A stretch of 10,341 nucleotides of DNA from Muribaculaceae bacterium (GCA_009775375.1 VSPO01000115.1:1-10341), one strand, 5' to 3'; counted from the stretch's first letter, positions 1 through 6,880 are shown. The notes: generated by a model not told the origin, from the sequence alone. Numbers and translations are program-made.

Positions 1-186
1 ATCTCTTCCTAAGAGATATTGATGACTTGCCTGCCTCGATCCACATGAATCGGACTTTCCAAATACTCTTAATAGCTTGCCTTCCTTTACATGTTTTGAT
101 TAAAGCGAAGGAAGAGAAAACGTGTTCCGATTTTCAATTTGTTTCCAAATCTCATTTTCGCAACTCGCTGATATAAAGCTCCGAAA
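1..186. promoter_or_regulatory. Non-coding leader upstream of the operon, with inverted repeats
   Basis: No credible gene lies here, and an in-frame TGA at 169-171 closes the first gene's frame upstream of its ATG. The stretch is more AT-rich than the gene that follows. It holds a perfect 7-bp hairpin at 1-17 (arms ATCTCTT and AAGAGAT, loop CCT). It also holds a 9-bp inverted repeat (TCTCTTCCT at 2-10, AGGAAGAGA at 109-117), a shorter inverted pair CTTCCTT (81-87) and AAGGAAG (108-114), and a near-identical direct repeat CTTGCCT-n-CCT at 26-36 and 76-86. I looked for the Bacteroidetes promoter (TTTG, 19-21 bases, TAnnTTTG) and found no good match, so no promoter is called. By position it should contain the promoter and the leader RNA on which an UpxY-like factor would act. 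Confidence 0.5.
2..117. repeat. 9-bp inverted repeat pair flanking the leader
   Basis: TCTCTTCCT at 2-10 is the exact reverse complement of AGGAAGAGA at 109-117, enclosing 98 bases just before the first gene. The left arm also takes part in the local palindrome at 1-17. The match does not extend inward (positions 11 and 108 are both A), and outward position 1 does not pair with 118. The arms are short and purine/pyrimidine-biased, so chance is possible. The position is where Bacteroides capsule loci carry invertible promoters. Confidence 0.35.
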
Positions 187-1581
187 ATGCAGTCCTTTCT
201 CAACTTTGTCGAAAACAGCGTGGCCCACAACGCTTCCGACCGCACCCTCCGCTCTGCCGCTGCATCCTTTGCCGACAGTCTGAGAATGGCGCAGGCCGAA
301 GTGCCCACCGTCGACAACGTATCCGGATGGATTGCCGCTATGGCCATCTCAGGTCTCAAACCCGGCAGCCGCCGGAAGTATATAGGAGCTATCAATTCGC
401 TATATCGCGATTGGGCCATAGATAATGACGCGGAAAATCCCTTCGAAGAGGCGAAACGCATTCCGATCTCCGAGGCGGAAGACTCCGTCGACCGCGTCAG
501 CGAAAACCTCCGGATGGTAGACCGGCTGCTGAAGGTTTCCACGACTTCCTCCGACTTTGAGGCCGTCGCCCTCTTCCTCTATCTCCTCTACAACCCCGTT
601 GCCTCTCTTCGCGACATCATCCTCCTCAAATTCAGCGACGGCATCCCCTCCGTTCCCCAGATTGAAGACATCATAGAAGCCATGCGGTCGATGAGCCGAC
701 GCCGCTACGTGTTCCCCCTCGACCAAGGTAAGAAACGCGAGGGCCAGATCGTGCGCGACACGCTTCATTTGCTCTCCACGACTCTCTCTGCCTACGGCTT
801 CGACTTCGGCGGCGAGTTCTCAAGAGACAGCATCGCGGCCCTTTGGATAGCCGCCGCCCTGAAGGCCGGCGTTTCGCTCGTGGAGATAAGAGCCGCCATC
901 GGAAGCATTCCCAAGGAATATGCCCATCTTTCAATGATTCAGCACGGGCAGCTTACGGAAGGGGAGAGGCTCAGGATCCTCTCCCGCGTGGCCGACCAGA
1001 TCAACGACGGCGCATCGCGCTGGTTCGTCATGCGGCTTCGCCACGGCGTGACGCCCGACGATATCAGCGAGGCCGTAGAGATGCTGCTCCCGGAGCTCCA
1101 CAAGGAGATGGCGCTCTACTACCCGACGCACACCGTCGTCAGCCTCGACAAGAAAGGGAAACGCGTAAAGGAGGAGAAGCCCTACCTGCCGGGCGTGCTC
1201 TTCTTCAGGCTCCGCAAAGACAAGGTGGCGACGCTGTTCAGTTGCATAGGCGACATGGCCTGGTGCTACCGCTGGACGAACGCCCCCGACAGTCCCTACT
1301 GCGCCATCCCGACCTACGAGATGAGAGCCTTCCAGCGCCACGTCGGGGCATTCTCTCCCGACATCCGAATGGAGCTCGTCACCCGCGACGAGCCCCTCGC
1401 CGTAAATCAGACCGTCCGCATCAACGGCGGCGGACTGATGGAGAACCGGATAGGCGTTATCCGCAGCATCCGCAACAACAACGGCACGCGCACGTATACG
1501 CTCGCGCTCTCCGAACGCGAATTTGCCACTTGGACGGTGAAGGACATCGAGGAAGTTTTCATCGAGCCGGTCAATCCATAG
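187..1581 (+). CDS. Degenerate tyrosine-recombinase-like domain fused to NusG/UpxY-type antiterminator (NGN + KOW)
   Basis: This 464-aa protein has two halves. Residues 1-80 resemble the SAM-like core-binding domain of phage integrases (SRRKYIGAINSLYRDW at 61-76). Residues 120-255 follow a Bacteroidetes-type integrase catalytic fold: LLKFSD at 146-151, YVFPL at 174-178, then W220, AGVSLVEI at 227-234 and G239. The active site appears lost: the Arg I region reads PVAS (137-140), the HxxR box aligns to D214 and A217, G239 is followed by S rather than H, and no tyrosine sits at the usual distance. From about 275 it reads as NusG: WFVMRLRHG (279-287), YYP (311-313), KPYLPGVLFF (331-340), IPTYEMRAF (374-382), then a KOW-like end (VRINGGGL at 410-417, RIGVIRSI at 421-428). 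NusG/UpxY factors bind RNA polymerase and suppress termination in long glycan operons. UpxY proteins are normally a little under 200 residues, so the first 270 or so are extra. An in-frame stop at 169-171 limits the start to 187. The NGN/KOW half is the surer assignment. Confidence 0.8.
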   Translation: MQSFLNFVENSVAHNASDRTLRSAAASFADSLRMAQAEVPTVDNVSGWIAAMAISGLKPGSRRKYIGAINSLYRDWAIDNDAENPFEEAKRIPISEAEDSVDRVSENLRMVDRLLKVSTTSSDFEAVALFLYLLYNPVASLRDIILLKFSDGIPSVPQIEDIIEAMRSMSRRRYVFPLDQGKKREGQIVRDTLHLLSTTLSAYGFDFGGEFSRDSIAALWIAAALKAGVSLVEIRAAIGSIPKEYAHLSMIQHGQLTEGERLRILSRVADQINDGASRWFVMRLRHGVTPDDISEAVEMLLPELHKEMALYYPTHTVVSLDKKGKRVKEEKPYLPGVLFFRLRKDKVATLFSCIGDMAWCYRWTNAPDSPYCAIPTYEMRAFQRHVGAFSPDIRMELVTRDEPLAVNQTVRINGGGLMENRIGVIRSIRNNNGTRTYTLALSEREFATWTVKDIEEVFIEPVNP

Positions 1582-1630
1582 ACAAGCCATTTTCCCACCG
1601 ATCGACAAACCTGTTTTCACTGATAGGCTT

Positions 1631-2089
1631 ATGCAGAATCTTCATGCCGACATTGCCCTTGAAGTAAGCCCCGAATCGCTCGTGGATCTCATCGAGAGCC
1701 GCAGCCGCTATTCCGACCTCCACGGCTGGATGCGGCTTGCCGACTGCGTCGCGCAAGCTTTGCTTGTGCTGCGCAACGGCGATGATATCCAACGGCTTGC
1801 CCCGTTGGCGGCAGCCGTCGCTGAGTTGGACCGTGTGAAAAAGATCAAGTCTCCTCGCTGGGTAGGCGACATGCTCGCCCGGGCCGTGGAGGAATGGACG
1901 GAGACGCCCAAGGTGGCCGCCACCGAGATGGTCATACCCCTCCTCACCCTCGAACTCCTCAAAGGCGACCCCACCTTCGGCCAAAAAGCCGAAGCCATCA
2001 TCCACGAAAGCTACCACCGCTACCTCGCCGGCACCGCCACTCCCGCCGACCTCCACCTCTGCCCCGACTACTGTCCGAGTCCCCTCTAA
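1631..2089 (+). CDS. Small helical protein of unknown function in the regulatory head
   Basis: This encodes 152 aa that I do not recognise. It starts 49 bases after the antiterminator fusion, with the same GC-rich composition, and is probably co-transcribed with it. The sequence looks mainly alpha-helical and soluble, with no signal peptide or membrane segment. It has runs such as DLIESRSRYSDLHGW early on, SPRWVGDMLARAVEEW in the middle and KAEAIIHESYHRYLAG near residues 118-133. The last residues (about 140-152: Pro- and Cys-containing, ending CPDYCPSPL) look unlike the rest and run into the GC-rich repeat beginning near 2075, so the C-terminus may have been reshaped by that repeat. By position it could be a regulatory partner, as UpxZ is for UpxY in Bacteroides, but I see no UpxZ signature. 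The reading frame is clearly preferable to the long antisense frames opposite it. Confidence 0.65.
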   Translation: MQNLHADIALEVSPESLVDLIESRSRYSDLHGWMRLADCVAQALLVLRNGDDIQRLAPLAAAVAELDRVKKIKSPRWVGDMLARAVEEWTETPKVAATEMVIPLLTLELLKGDPTFGQKAEAIIHESYHRYLAGTATPADLHLCPDYCPSPL

Positions 2090-2169
2090 CATGGAGCGCA
2101 AGGCCTCCGGCCTGCGCCTACCGTCCGCCCCGAGTCCAGCATGGAGCGCAGGACGTCCCCGGCCTGCGG
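2075..2169. repeat. Tandem pair of GC-rich hairpin-forming repeats
   Basis: Two related units lie in tandem. Each has CCGAGTCC (2075-2082 and 2130-2137), a short spacer, then ATGGAGCGCA (2091-2100 and 2141-2150), then a GGCCTGCG end (2109-2116 and 2161-2168). Unit 1 folds into a strong hairpin at 2096-2117: GCGCA, a bulged A, GGCC, loop TCC, GGCC, TGCGC. Unit 2 pairs CGCAGG (2147-2152) with CCTGCG (2163-2168) and contains the 8-bp palindrome GGACGTCC (2151-2158 region). The two stems differ in sequence but keep the ability to pair, which suggests structure is what matters. The block overlaps the last codons of the upstream gene. It resembles REP-like intergenic repeats. Neither hairpin is followed by a T tract, so it is not a standard terminator. 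Confidence 0.7.
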
Positions 2170-2223
2170 TGCTCAAGTCCGAACTAACCTTCTACCCACA
2201 CTGAGAACGAAAAACTGACAACC

Positions 2224-2766
2224 ATGGCAACACCGCAACAAATATATGCCGAATGGCGTTCCTCGCTCAAATCTCCGGATGACAGTCTATTCTACTATCA
2301 TCCCGATTTGGAGCGAATCCTCCTCGGTCTCTCGATATACGCAATATCCTCACGTCAGCTCGTCAAAGACCTTGGCAAAGCTGAATCGCTGAGTCTACTG
2401 AACATCTACATAACCGACCTCATCACGGCATGGATTGACGAAGATGACGATGCTTTCAAGACGATGTTCGACATGACCATGACGGTTGCAGAGGCATACA
2501 TCCCCTGTCTGATGGCAGCCGAGGAAAAATATCCGTCAAAGAAACGTCAAATAAGGAAACTGGGCATGCTCTACGGAAACGCAGTATCAGCCGGCGGTGA
2601 CATGTCCCCGGGACTCGCCGAGACCCTCCTCGACGACCTCTCCACCGATGGCAAACAGATATACTCCGACAAAATAAAGAAATTCGGAGACGACCTCCTC
2701 TCCCTCATCCGCCTCCACGGCATGGACATCCCACCCTCCTCCTTGAATCGTCTCAACGGCTGGTAA
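2224..2766 (+). CDS. Protein of unknown function, 180 aa, probably all-helical
   Basis: I do not recognise a family. The protein is predicted from its sequence to be soluble and helical. An N-terminal QQIYAEWRSSL segment is followed by hydrophobic helices (for example ERILLGLSIYAISSRQLVKDL near 30-50), an acidic stretch IDEDDDAF near 71-78, a basic turn YPSKKRQIRK, and a C-terminal helix ending in DIPPSSLNRLNGW. There is no signal peptide and there are no metal-binding cysteine clusters. It starts at the ATG at 2224, 134 bases after the previous gene and just past the tandem hairpin repeats. Its codon use is less GC-rich than the two genes before it. By position it belongs to the regulatory head and might modulate the antiterminator or the first assembly step. 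That is only inferred from context. Confidence 0.6.
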   Translation: MATPQQIYAEWRSSLKSPDDSLFYYHPDLERILLGLSIYAISSRQLVKDLGKAESLSLLNIYITDLITAWIDEDDDAFKTMFDMTMTVAEAYIPCLMAAEEKYPSKKRQIRKLGMLYGNAVSAGGDMSPGLAETLLDDLSTDGKQIYSDKIKKFGDDLLSLIRLHGMDIPPSSLNRLNGW

Positions 2767-3071
2767 GGAGGAATGGTCCAGTTGTCTAAAACTGTAAGAT
2801 GAACGCCCTCCATTTCGGTCTCTATTTCAAGTCAGTGCTTCGCAGAATCCAGAACGGAGACGCCGATTATCAGGGGATGCTCCTCAATGCCCTCATTCTC
2901 CCCAATGCAGTGGAGAATACCACTGCGGCGTGACTCCAGACACCATTCCTCATGAAGATGATTCTTTTTTATAAGAGCATCATTGTTACACCTATAGGGA
3001 ATAGCCTGATTGAAAAGATAATTAATTACATACATAATTGAGTATAATTCCGTATTTTCATTGTCTCCGAC
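2767..3071. other. 305-base intergenic region with a possible relic or tiny ORF
   Basis: No gene can be called with confidence. A + strand frame opens at ATG 2799-2801 and runs 44 codons to TGA 2931-2933 (it begins MNALHFGLYFKSVLRRI). The same frame then stays open for a further 35 codons to TGA at 3039-3041, so one stop divides an open stretch of about 80 codons. This could be the remnant of a small gene or chance. From about 2940 the composition turns AT-rich up to the flippase start, as expected for a promoter-bearing spacer, but no clear TTTG / TAnnTTTG promoter pair is visible. No strong terminator hairpin is seen after 2766. Confidence 0.4.
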
Positions 3072-4613
3072 ATGAATAAAGTAGCCGAAAACAACCGCCG
3101 TATCGCCAAAAACACCCTCTTCCTCTACCTCAGGATGATTCTCGTTATGGCGGTCTCGCTCTACACCTCGCGCGTCATCCTGAAAGCTCTTGGTGTAGAT
3201 GACTTCGGCTTATACGGTGTAATCGGAGGTATCGTCGCCCTCTTCTCAATCCTCTCCGGGTCGCTGACCAGCGCAATAAGCCGCTTCCTTACTTACGAAC
3301 TCGGCAAAGGCAACTCACAACGTCTCAAGCAGATATTCTCCAGCTCCGTTTTCATCCAGCTGATGATTTCGCTCGTCGTGATTCTCGCTCTTGCGCCTCT
3401 CGGTCTCTGGTTCATCAACGCAAAGCTGAATGTGCCTCCCGACCGCTATGTTGCGGCTTACTGGGTCTTCGGTTTCTCTATCCTCACTTTCTGCCTACAT
3501 CTCCTCTCCGTCCCTTACAACGCCGCCATAATCTCCCACGAGAAAATGGCTGTCTTTTCCTACATCTCCCTCATCGAGGTCTCTTTCAAACTCTTGATTG
3601 CCTACTGCATAAACCTTTTCGCACAAAACAGGCTGATAATCTACGCCGCCATGCTATTCGGTGTCGTACTGGTCATCCAGCTTATCTACGCCGGATACTG
3701 CATACGGAAATTCCCGGAGTGCAAGCTCTCGCTCGCCTATGACCGCGGTCTGTTGAAGGAAATCGGCAGTTTCGCGGGCTGGAATTTCATCGGCTCTGCG
3801 GCGGGAGTCCTCCGTAATCAGGGTAACAATATAATACTCAACCTCTTCTACGGCACTGTCGCAAATGCCGCTTACTCGATCTGTATGCAGGTAAACAACG
3901 CGGTGAATCAGCTGGCTGACAATTTCATGGTCTCGGTCAATCCGCAGATTACAAAATACTACGCGCAGTCGGAAATCAAGGAAATGAACAACCTGATGTT
4001 CCGGAGCGCCCGCATGTCGTTCTTTCTCTCCTGGCTACTCGCCTCGGTCATCCTCCTCAACACGGAATATATCCTCAACCTGTGGCTCGCGAAAATTCCC
4101 GACCACACCGTAATCTTCGTGCAGCTTATCCTCTGGTTCACCATCACGGAATCCGTCTCGAAACCGCTAATCACCGGTATGCTCGCCACAGGCAAGATAA
4201 AAAATTACCAGATTGTGGTGGGCGGCTTGCAGATGCTCAATCTGCCGATTTCGTATGTTCTGCTTAAGTTGGGGGCCGCGCCACAGGCTCCTTTGGCGGT
4301 ATCTATCGGCGTGTCGCTCGCTTGTCTATCCGCACGGTTGGTTATGTTGCGCGGTTTGATGCCGTTCGATTCCATGGCTTTTATCAAGAAGGTGATTCTT
4401 AGGGTGATTTTGGTTGGTGCGCTTTCTTTCGCAGTGCCATACTTCATAAAACTGTTTGTCGGCGAAACTTCCGGATTCATCACTTTCCTTTGGGAAAGCG
4501 CGGTGTGCTTGTGTTGGACTGTCGCAGTCATCTATTATATCGGCTGTGACAACAATGAACGTCGATTCATCCGCGACAGGATTGTTGCCGCCAAGCATAA
4601 ATTCATAAAGTAG
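3072..4613 (+). CDS. wzx: Wzx-type polysaccharide flippase (MATE/MOP superfamily)
   Basis: This 513-aa inner-membrane protein should move undecaprenyl-linked oligosaccharide repeat units from the cytoplasmic to the periplasmic face. It begins with a positively charged N-terminus (NKVAENNRRIAKNT) followed by about 12-14 hydrophobic segments, roughly at 14-33, 45-67, 92-114, 127-147, 158-182, 189-208, 317-338, 345-367, 380-400, 405-425, 440-460 and 468-490. Family-like landmarks are the ALGVDDFGLYGVIGG loop near 39-53, the SRFLTYELGKG stretch at 70-80, the VPYNAAIISHEKM segment near 147-159 and PQITKYYAQ at 291-299. Length and layout fit the Wzx / RfbX group of Bacteroidetes glycan loci. It is the first biosynthetic gene, and its stop lies 2 bases before the next start, so the two are almost certainly co-translated. 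Substrate specificity cannot be read from the sequence. Confidence 0.92.
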   Translation: MNKVAENNRRIAKNTLFLYLRMILVMAVSLYTSRVILKALGVDDFGLYGVIGGIVALFSILSGSLTSAISRFLTYELGKGNSQRLKQIFSSSVFIQLMISLVVILALAPLGLWFINAKLNVPPDRYVAAYWVFGFSILTFCLHLLSVPYNAAIISHEKMAVFSYISLIEVSFKLLIAYCINLFAQNRLIIYAAMLFGVVLVIQLIYAGYCIRKFPECKLSLAYDRGLLKEIGSFAGWNFIGSAAGVLRNQGNNIILNLFYGTVANAAYSICMQVNNAVNQLADNFMVSVNPQITKYYAQSEIKEMNNLMFRSARMSFFLSWLLASVILLNTEYILNLWLAKIPDHTVIFVQLILWFTITESVSKPLITGMLATGKIKNYQIVVGGLQMLNLPISYVLLKLGAAPQAPLAVSIGVSLACLSARLVMLRGLMPFDSMAFIKKVILRVILVGALSFAVPYFIKLFVGETSGFITFLWESAVCLCWTVAVIYYIGCDNNERRFIRDRIVAAKHKFIK

Positions 4614-4615
4614 AA

Positions 4616-5800
4616 ATGATCAATATTCAAGATAAATCCGCTTGCTCCGGATGTACGGCTTGCAGTGCCGTCTGCGGCAGGAATGCGATTACCATGACTC
4701 CCGACGGCATGGGATTCAAATATCCCGTTGTCGATATGGAGAAATGTGTGGAATGCGGTCTGTGTGAGAAAGTTTGCGCTTTCAAGCCAGATTACAGAAC
4801 TCCCGAAAACTTTGATTCTCCCCGGATATACGCCGCCCGTCAAAAGGAAATTGCTGAAATCGAGAAAAGTCGTTCTGGTGGTGTCTTCGCCGCCATCAGT
4901 GATGTGATTCTTGAAGAGGGAGGTGTTGTCTATGGCGCCGGATATGATTCATCCTTCCGCGTCCTTCATAAAAAGGCTGTGACAAAGGAACAGCGTGACG
5001 AGTTCCGCGGTTCGAAGTATGTCCAAAGCGACATGGACGGAATTTTCCGTCAGGTGGCGGAAGACCTGAAAGCCGGACTCAATGTTCTGTTCTCGGGCAC
5101 TCCTTGTCAGACCGCCGGACTCCAAAGCTTCCTGACCCTTCGCAAAGTCAACAGGGAAAAGCTGTTTGTCTGCGACATAGTGTGCCACGGTGTGCCCTCT
5201 CCCTTTATATGGCGTGATTATCTCGATTATATACAGCGCAAGGAGGGGAAAAAGGTAATCGGCGTTAATTTCCGCGACAAGAGCAAGTTGGGATGGGCTG
5301 CCCACAAGGAATCGTTCAAATTCGACGACGGCTATACCTATACCTATACCTATACCTTCTATCAGCATATAATGTTCCGCCATTCCTGCGGCGTATGCCA
5401 TTATACAAACCTGCGTCGCACCGGCGACATCACTCTTGCCGATTTCTGGGGATGGGAGAAGATTGACAAGTCAATCAATGCCGACAACAAAGGAGTATCC
5501 CTAATCTTTGTCAACACCCCGAAAGGCGCGGATATGTTCGATAAAATATCCGTTAGACTGAATGCCATTCCGACTACTGCCGACAAATGTATGCAGCCGA
5601 ATCTTCAACACCCTTCGGAGATTCATCCCCAGCGAAACAAGTTTGAGGATGACTACATAAAATACGGCTTCGAAAAGACAATGAAGAGACACGCGCTGAT
5701 GGGCAACAGATACAAGATGAAGATTCTTATTAATGCTGTTAACAAAAACTCAATAAAACGATTCTTATATTTAATATATAAAAATTTGGTAAAATCCTAA
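4616..5800 (+). CDS. FrhB-like (coenzyme F420 hydrogenase/dehydrogenase beta subunit family) iron-sulfur flavoprotein, copy 1
   Basis: This 394-aa protein opens with two ferredoxin-type CxxCxxCxxxC motifs (C10, C13, C16, C20 and C44, C47, C50, C54), predicting two [4Fe-4S] clusters. The FrhB-type body follows: KSRSGGVFAAI near 84-94, FRGSKYVQSD at 130-139, SGTPCQ at 160-165, CDIVCHGVPSP at 186-196, a cysteine pair C258/C261 and DITLADFWG at 271-279. Relatives use a flavin to pass electrons between clusters and a substrate. Bacteroidales do not generally use F420, so the name reflects family only and ferredoxin is a likelier electron source. Members are frequently found beside pyruvyl transferases in glycan operons, where their reaction is unsettled. 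Here the pyruvyl transferase follows 6 bases later. An oddity is a run of four YT dipeptides (residues 240-247) encoded by a perfect hexamer repeat. The C-terminal 20 or so codons become AT-rich, matching the next gene. Confidence 0.88.
   Translation: MINIQDKSACSGCTACSAVCGRNAITMTPDGMGFKYPVVDMEKCVECGLCEKVCAFKPDYRTPENFDSPRIYAARQKEIAEIEKSRSGGVFAAISDVILEEGGVVYGAGYDSSFRVLHKKAVTKEQRDEFRGSKYVQSDMDGIFRQVAEDLKAGLNVLFSGTPCQTAGLQSFLTLRKVNREKLFVCDIVCHGVPSPFIWRDYLDYIQRKEGKKVIGVNFRDKSKLGWAAHKESFKFDDGYTYTYTYTFYQHIMFRHSCGVCHYTNLRRTGDITLADFWGWEKIDKSINADNKGVSLIFVNTPKGADMFDKISVRLNAIPTTADKCMQPNLQHPSEIHPQRNKFEDDYIKYGFEKTMKRHALMGNRYKMKILINAVNKNSIKRFLYLIYKNLVKS
5333..5356 (+). repeat. Hexanucleotide microsatellite (TATACC)x4 inside the first FrhB-like gene
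   Basis: Four exact tandem copies of TATACC lie in phase with the codons and encode four Tyr-Thr pairs (residues 240-247), ahead of FYQHIMF and the C258/C261 pair. Because the unit is six bases, gain or loss of copies would keep the frame and change only the number of YT pairs. Confidence 0.9.
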
Positions 5801-5806
5801 AGTCCA

Positions 5807-6880
5807 ATGAGAATAGGAATTGTAACCTTTCATAGAGCGCACAACTATGGAGCTGTCCTTCAATGTTTTGCGCTTAAGGCAAAACTTTCAAGTATGGGGC
5901 ATGCACTTACGGTCATTGATCATCGTAATAATAATTTGGAAAAACGTTATGATTTGTTTCCAAGCCAAAATTGGAAATGCAATCCCATATTATCCGTAAA
6001 AAATACAGTCTCCCGCTTACTCACCTATAGATTAAGAAAAGAAAGGCGTAAATCTTTTGATTGTTTTATCAAAAAATATCTCCTTAATAATTGTTCTTAC
6101 GACAATATTTGGGATGGTTTTGACTGCATTGTATGGGGTTCGGACCAAATATGGCAATGGAACATTATTAAAGATGACAAATGTTTCTGGGGCGATATAC
6201 CTAATAAAAGTGTTCGAAAAATCACTTATGCTGCCAGTTCAGGCAAAATAGATAAACATTTTGAAGAAAGGATAACATCTCTTTCTAATTACAATGCTAT
6301 AAGTGTACGTGAAAATGATTTAAAGAATTATTTATTAGATAAAAATATAAAAACAGAGGTTGTTGTCGATCCATCGTTATTACTCACAAAAGAGGAGTGG
6401 GATTCTTATCTTCCTTTAACCAGAATAAACAAAAAGCCATATATATTAGTCTATGCAATGAGAGATTCTGAGAAAACTCTCAAAATGGCTAATAATCTTT
6501 CTAGGAAATTGGGTCTTGAAATTGTTGAACTTCATAATTTCAATATTTCTCCTCTAAATCTTTTTCCCTCTTATTATACAAATGGGCCGATAGATTTTGT
6601 ATCACTGTTTAAGTATGCTGATTTTGTTGTAACTGATTCATTTCATGGAACAGCATTTTCAATTATATTCCAAAGACAGTTTATTACTCTGTATCTAAAT
6701 GACGGACATGATAATCGTGCGCACAGCCTTCTGCATTCCCTCCATTTACAGAGCAGACATCTAACAATTGATAATCCTATTACTAATCTATCAGCAATAG
6801 ACTATAATTGTGTGGAGACACTGTTAAAACCAATCAGAGAACATTCCATCCAATTTCTGACTGATTCCATATCGGAATAG
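5807..6880 (+). CDS. Polysaccharide pyruvyl transferase family protein, copy 1
   Basis: This 357-aa protein belongs to the CsaB/WcaK-type pyruvyl transferase family. Studied members move a pyruvate group from phosphoenolpyruvate to a sugar of a cell-surface glycan. Visible signatures are the N-terminal Rossmann-like start IGIVTFHRAHNYGAVLQ (3-19), VWGSDQIW (109-116), ITYAASSG (139-146), ISVREND (165-171), VVDPSLLL (186-193) and TDSFHGTAF (276-284). The last is the histidine-bearing motif near the family's C-terminal active-site region. There is no signal peptide or membrane segment, so it should act in the cytoplasm on a lipid-linked or nucleotide-linked intermediate. It lies 6 bases after the FrhB-like gene, suggesting a functional pair. 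It is strikingly AT-rich compared with its relative at 9060-10190, and the two diverge in much of their sequence outside the motifs, so they are not a recent duplication. Whether the product is a pyruvate ketal or something else is unknown. Confidence 0.9.
   Translation: MRIGIVTFHRAHNYGAVLQCFALKAKLSSMGHALTVIDHRNNNLEKRYDLFPSQNWKCNPILSVKNTVSRLLTYRLRKERRKSFDCFIKKYLLNNCSYDNIWDGFDCIVWGSDQIWQWNIIKDDKCFWGDIPNKSVRKITYAASSGKIDKHFEERITSLSNYNAISVRENDLKNYLLDKNIKTEVVVDPSLLLTKEEWDSYLPLTRINKKPYILVYAMRDSEKTLKMANNLSRKLGLEIVELHNFNISPLNLFPSYYTNGPIDFVSLFKYADFVVTDSFHGTAFSIIFQRQFITLYLNDGHDNRAHSLLHSLHLQSRHLTIDNPITNLSAIDYNCVETLLKPIREHSIQFLTDSISE

Noticed and set aside
1..17. Hairpin as terminator of an upstream gene
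   Set aside because: The stem is AT-rich, the loop is short and no T run follows on the + strand, so it does not look like an intrinsic terminator.
91..141. Candidate Bacteroidetes promoter (TTTG at 95-98, TCAATTTG at 134-141)
   Set aside because: The spacing is 35 bases instead of 19-21 and the second element has a mismatch at a key position.
187..1040. Active integrase marking a mobile element
   Set aside because: Expected catalytic residues are missing by manual alignment, the frame continues into a NusG module, and no attachment-site repeats or mobile-element genes are seen.
931..1620. Long antisense frame (229 codons) opposite the antiterminator fusion
   Set aside because: It mirrors the codon bias of the sense gene, has no recognisable motifs, and lies wholly within a better supported gene.
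843..1667. Long + strand frame (274 codons) overlapping the antiterminator fusion
   Set aside because: It is out of frame with a gene that has clear NusG motifs, is extremely rich in Arg/Pro/His, and is explained by the high GC and codon bias of the region.
1571..2176. Antisense frame (201 codons) opposite the 152-aa gene
   Set aside because: Gly/Val/Arg-rich composition typical of the shadow of a GC-rich gene; the sense frame fits the operon direction.
2955..2970. Weak hairpin followed by a T run
   Set aside because: The stem is only 4 bp and A/T-rich; too weak to call a terminator ahead of an operon that continues in the same direction.
2832..3035. Antisense 67-codon frame in the intergenic region
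   Set aside because: No recognisable motif, opposite to the operon direction, and crosses a sharp change of composition.
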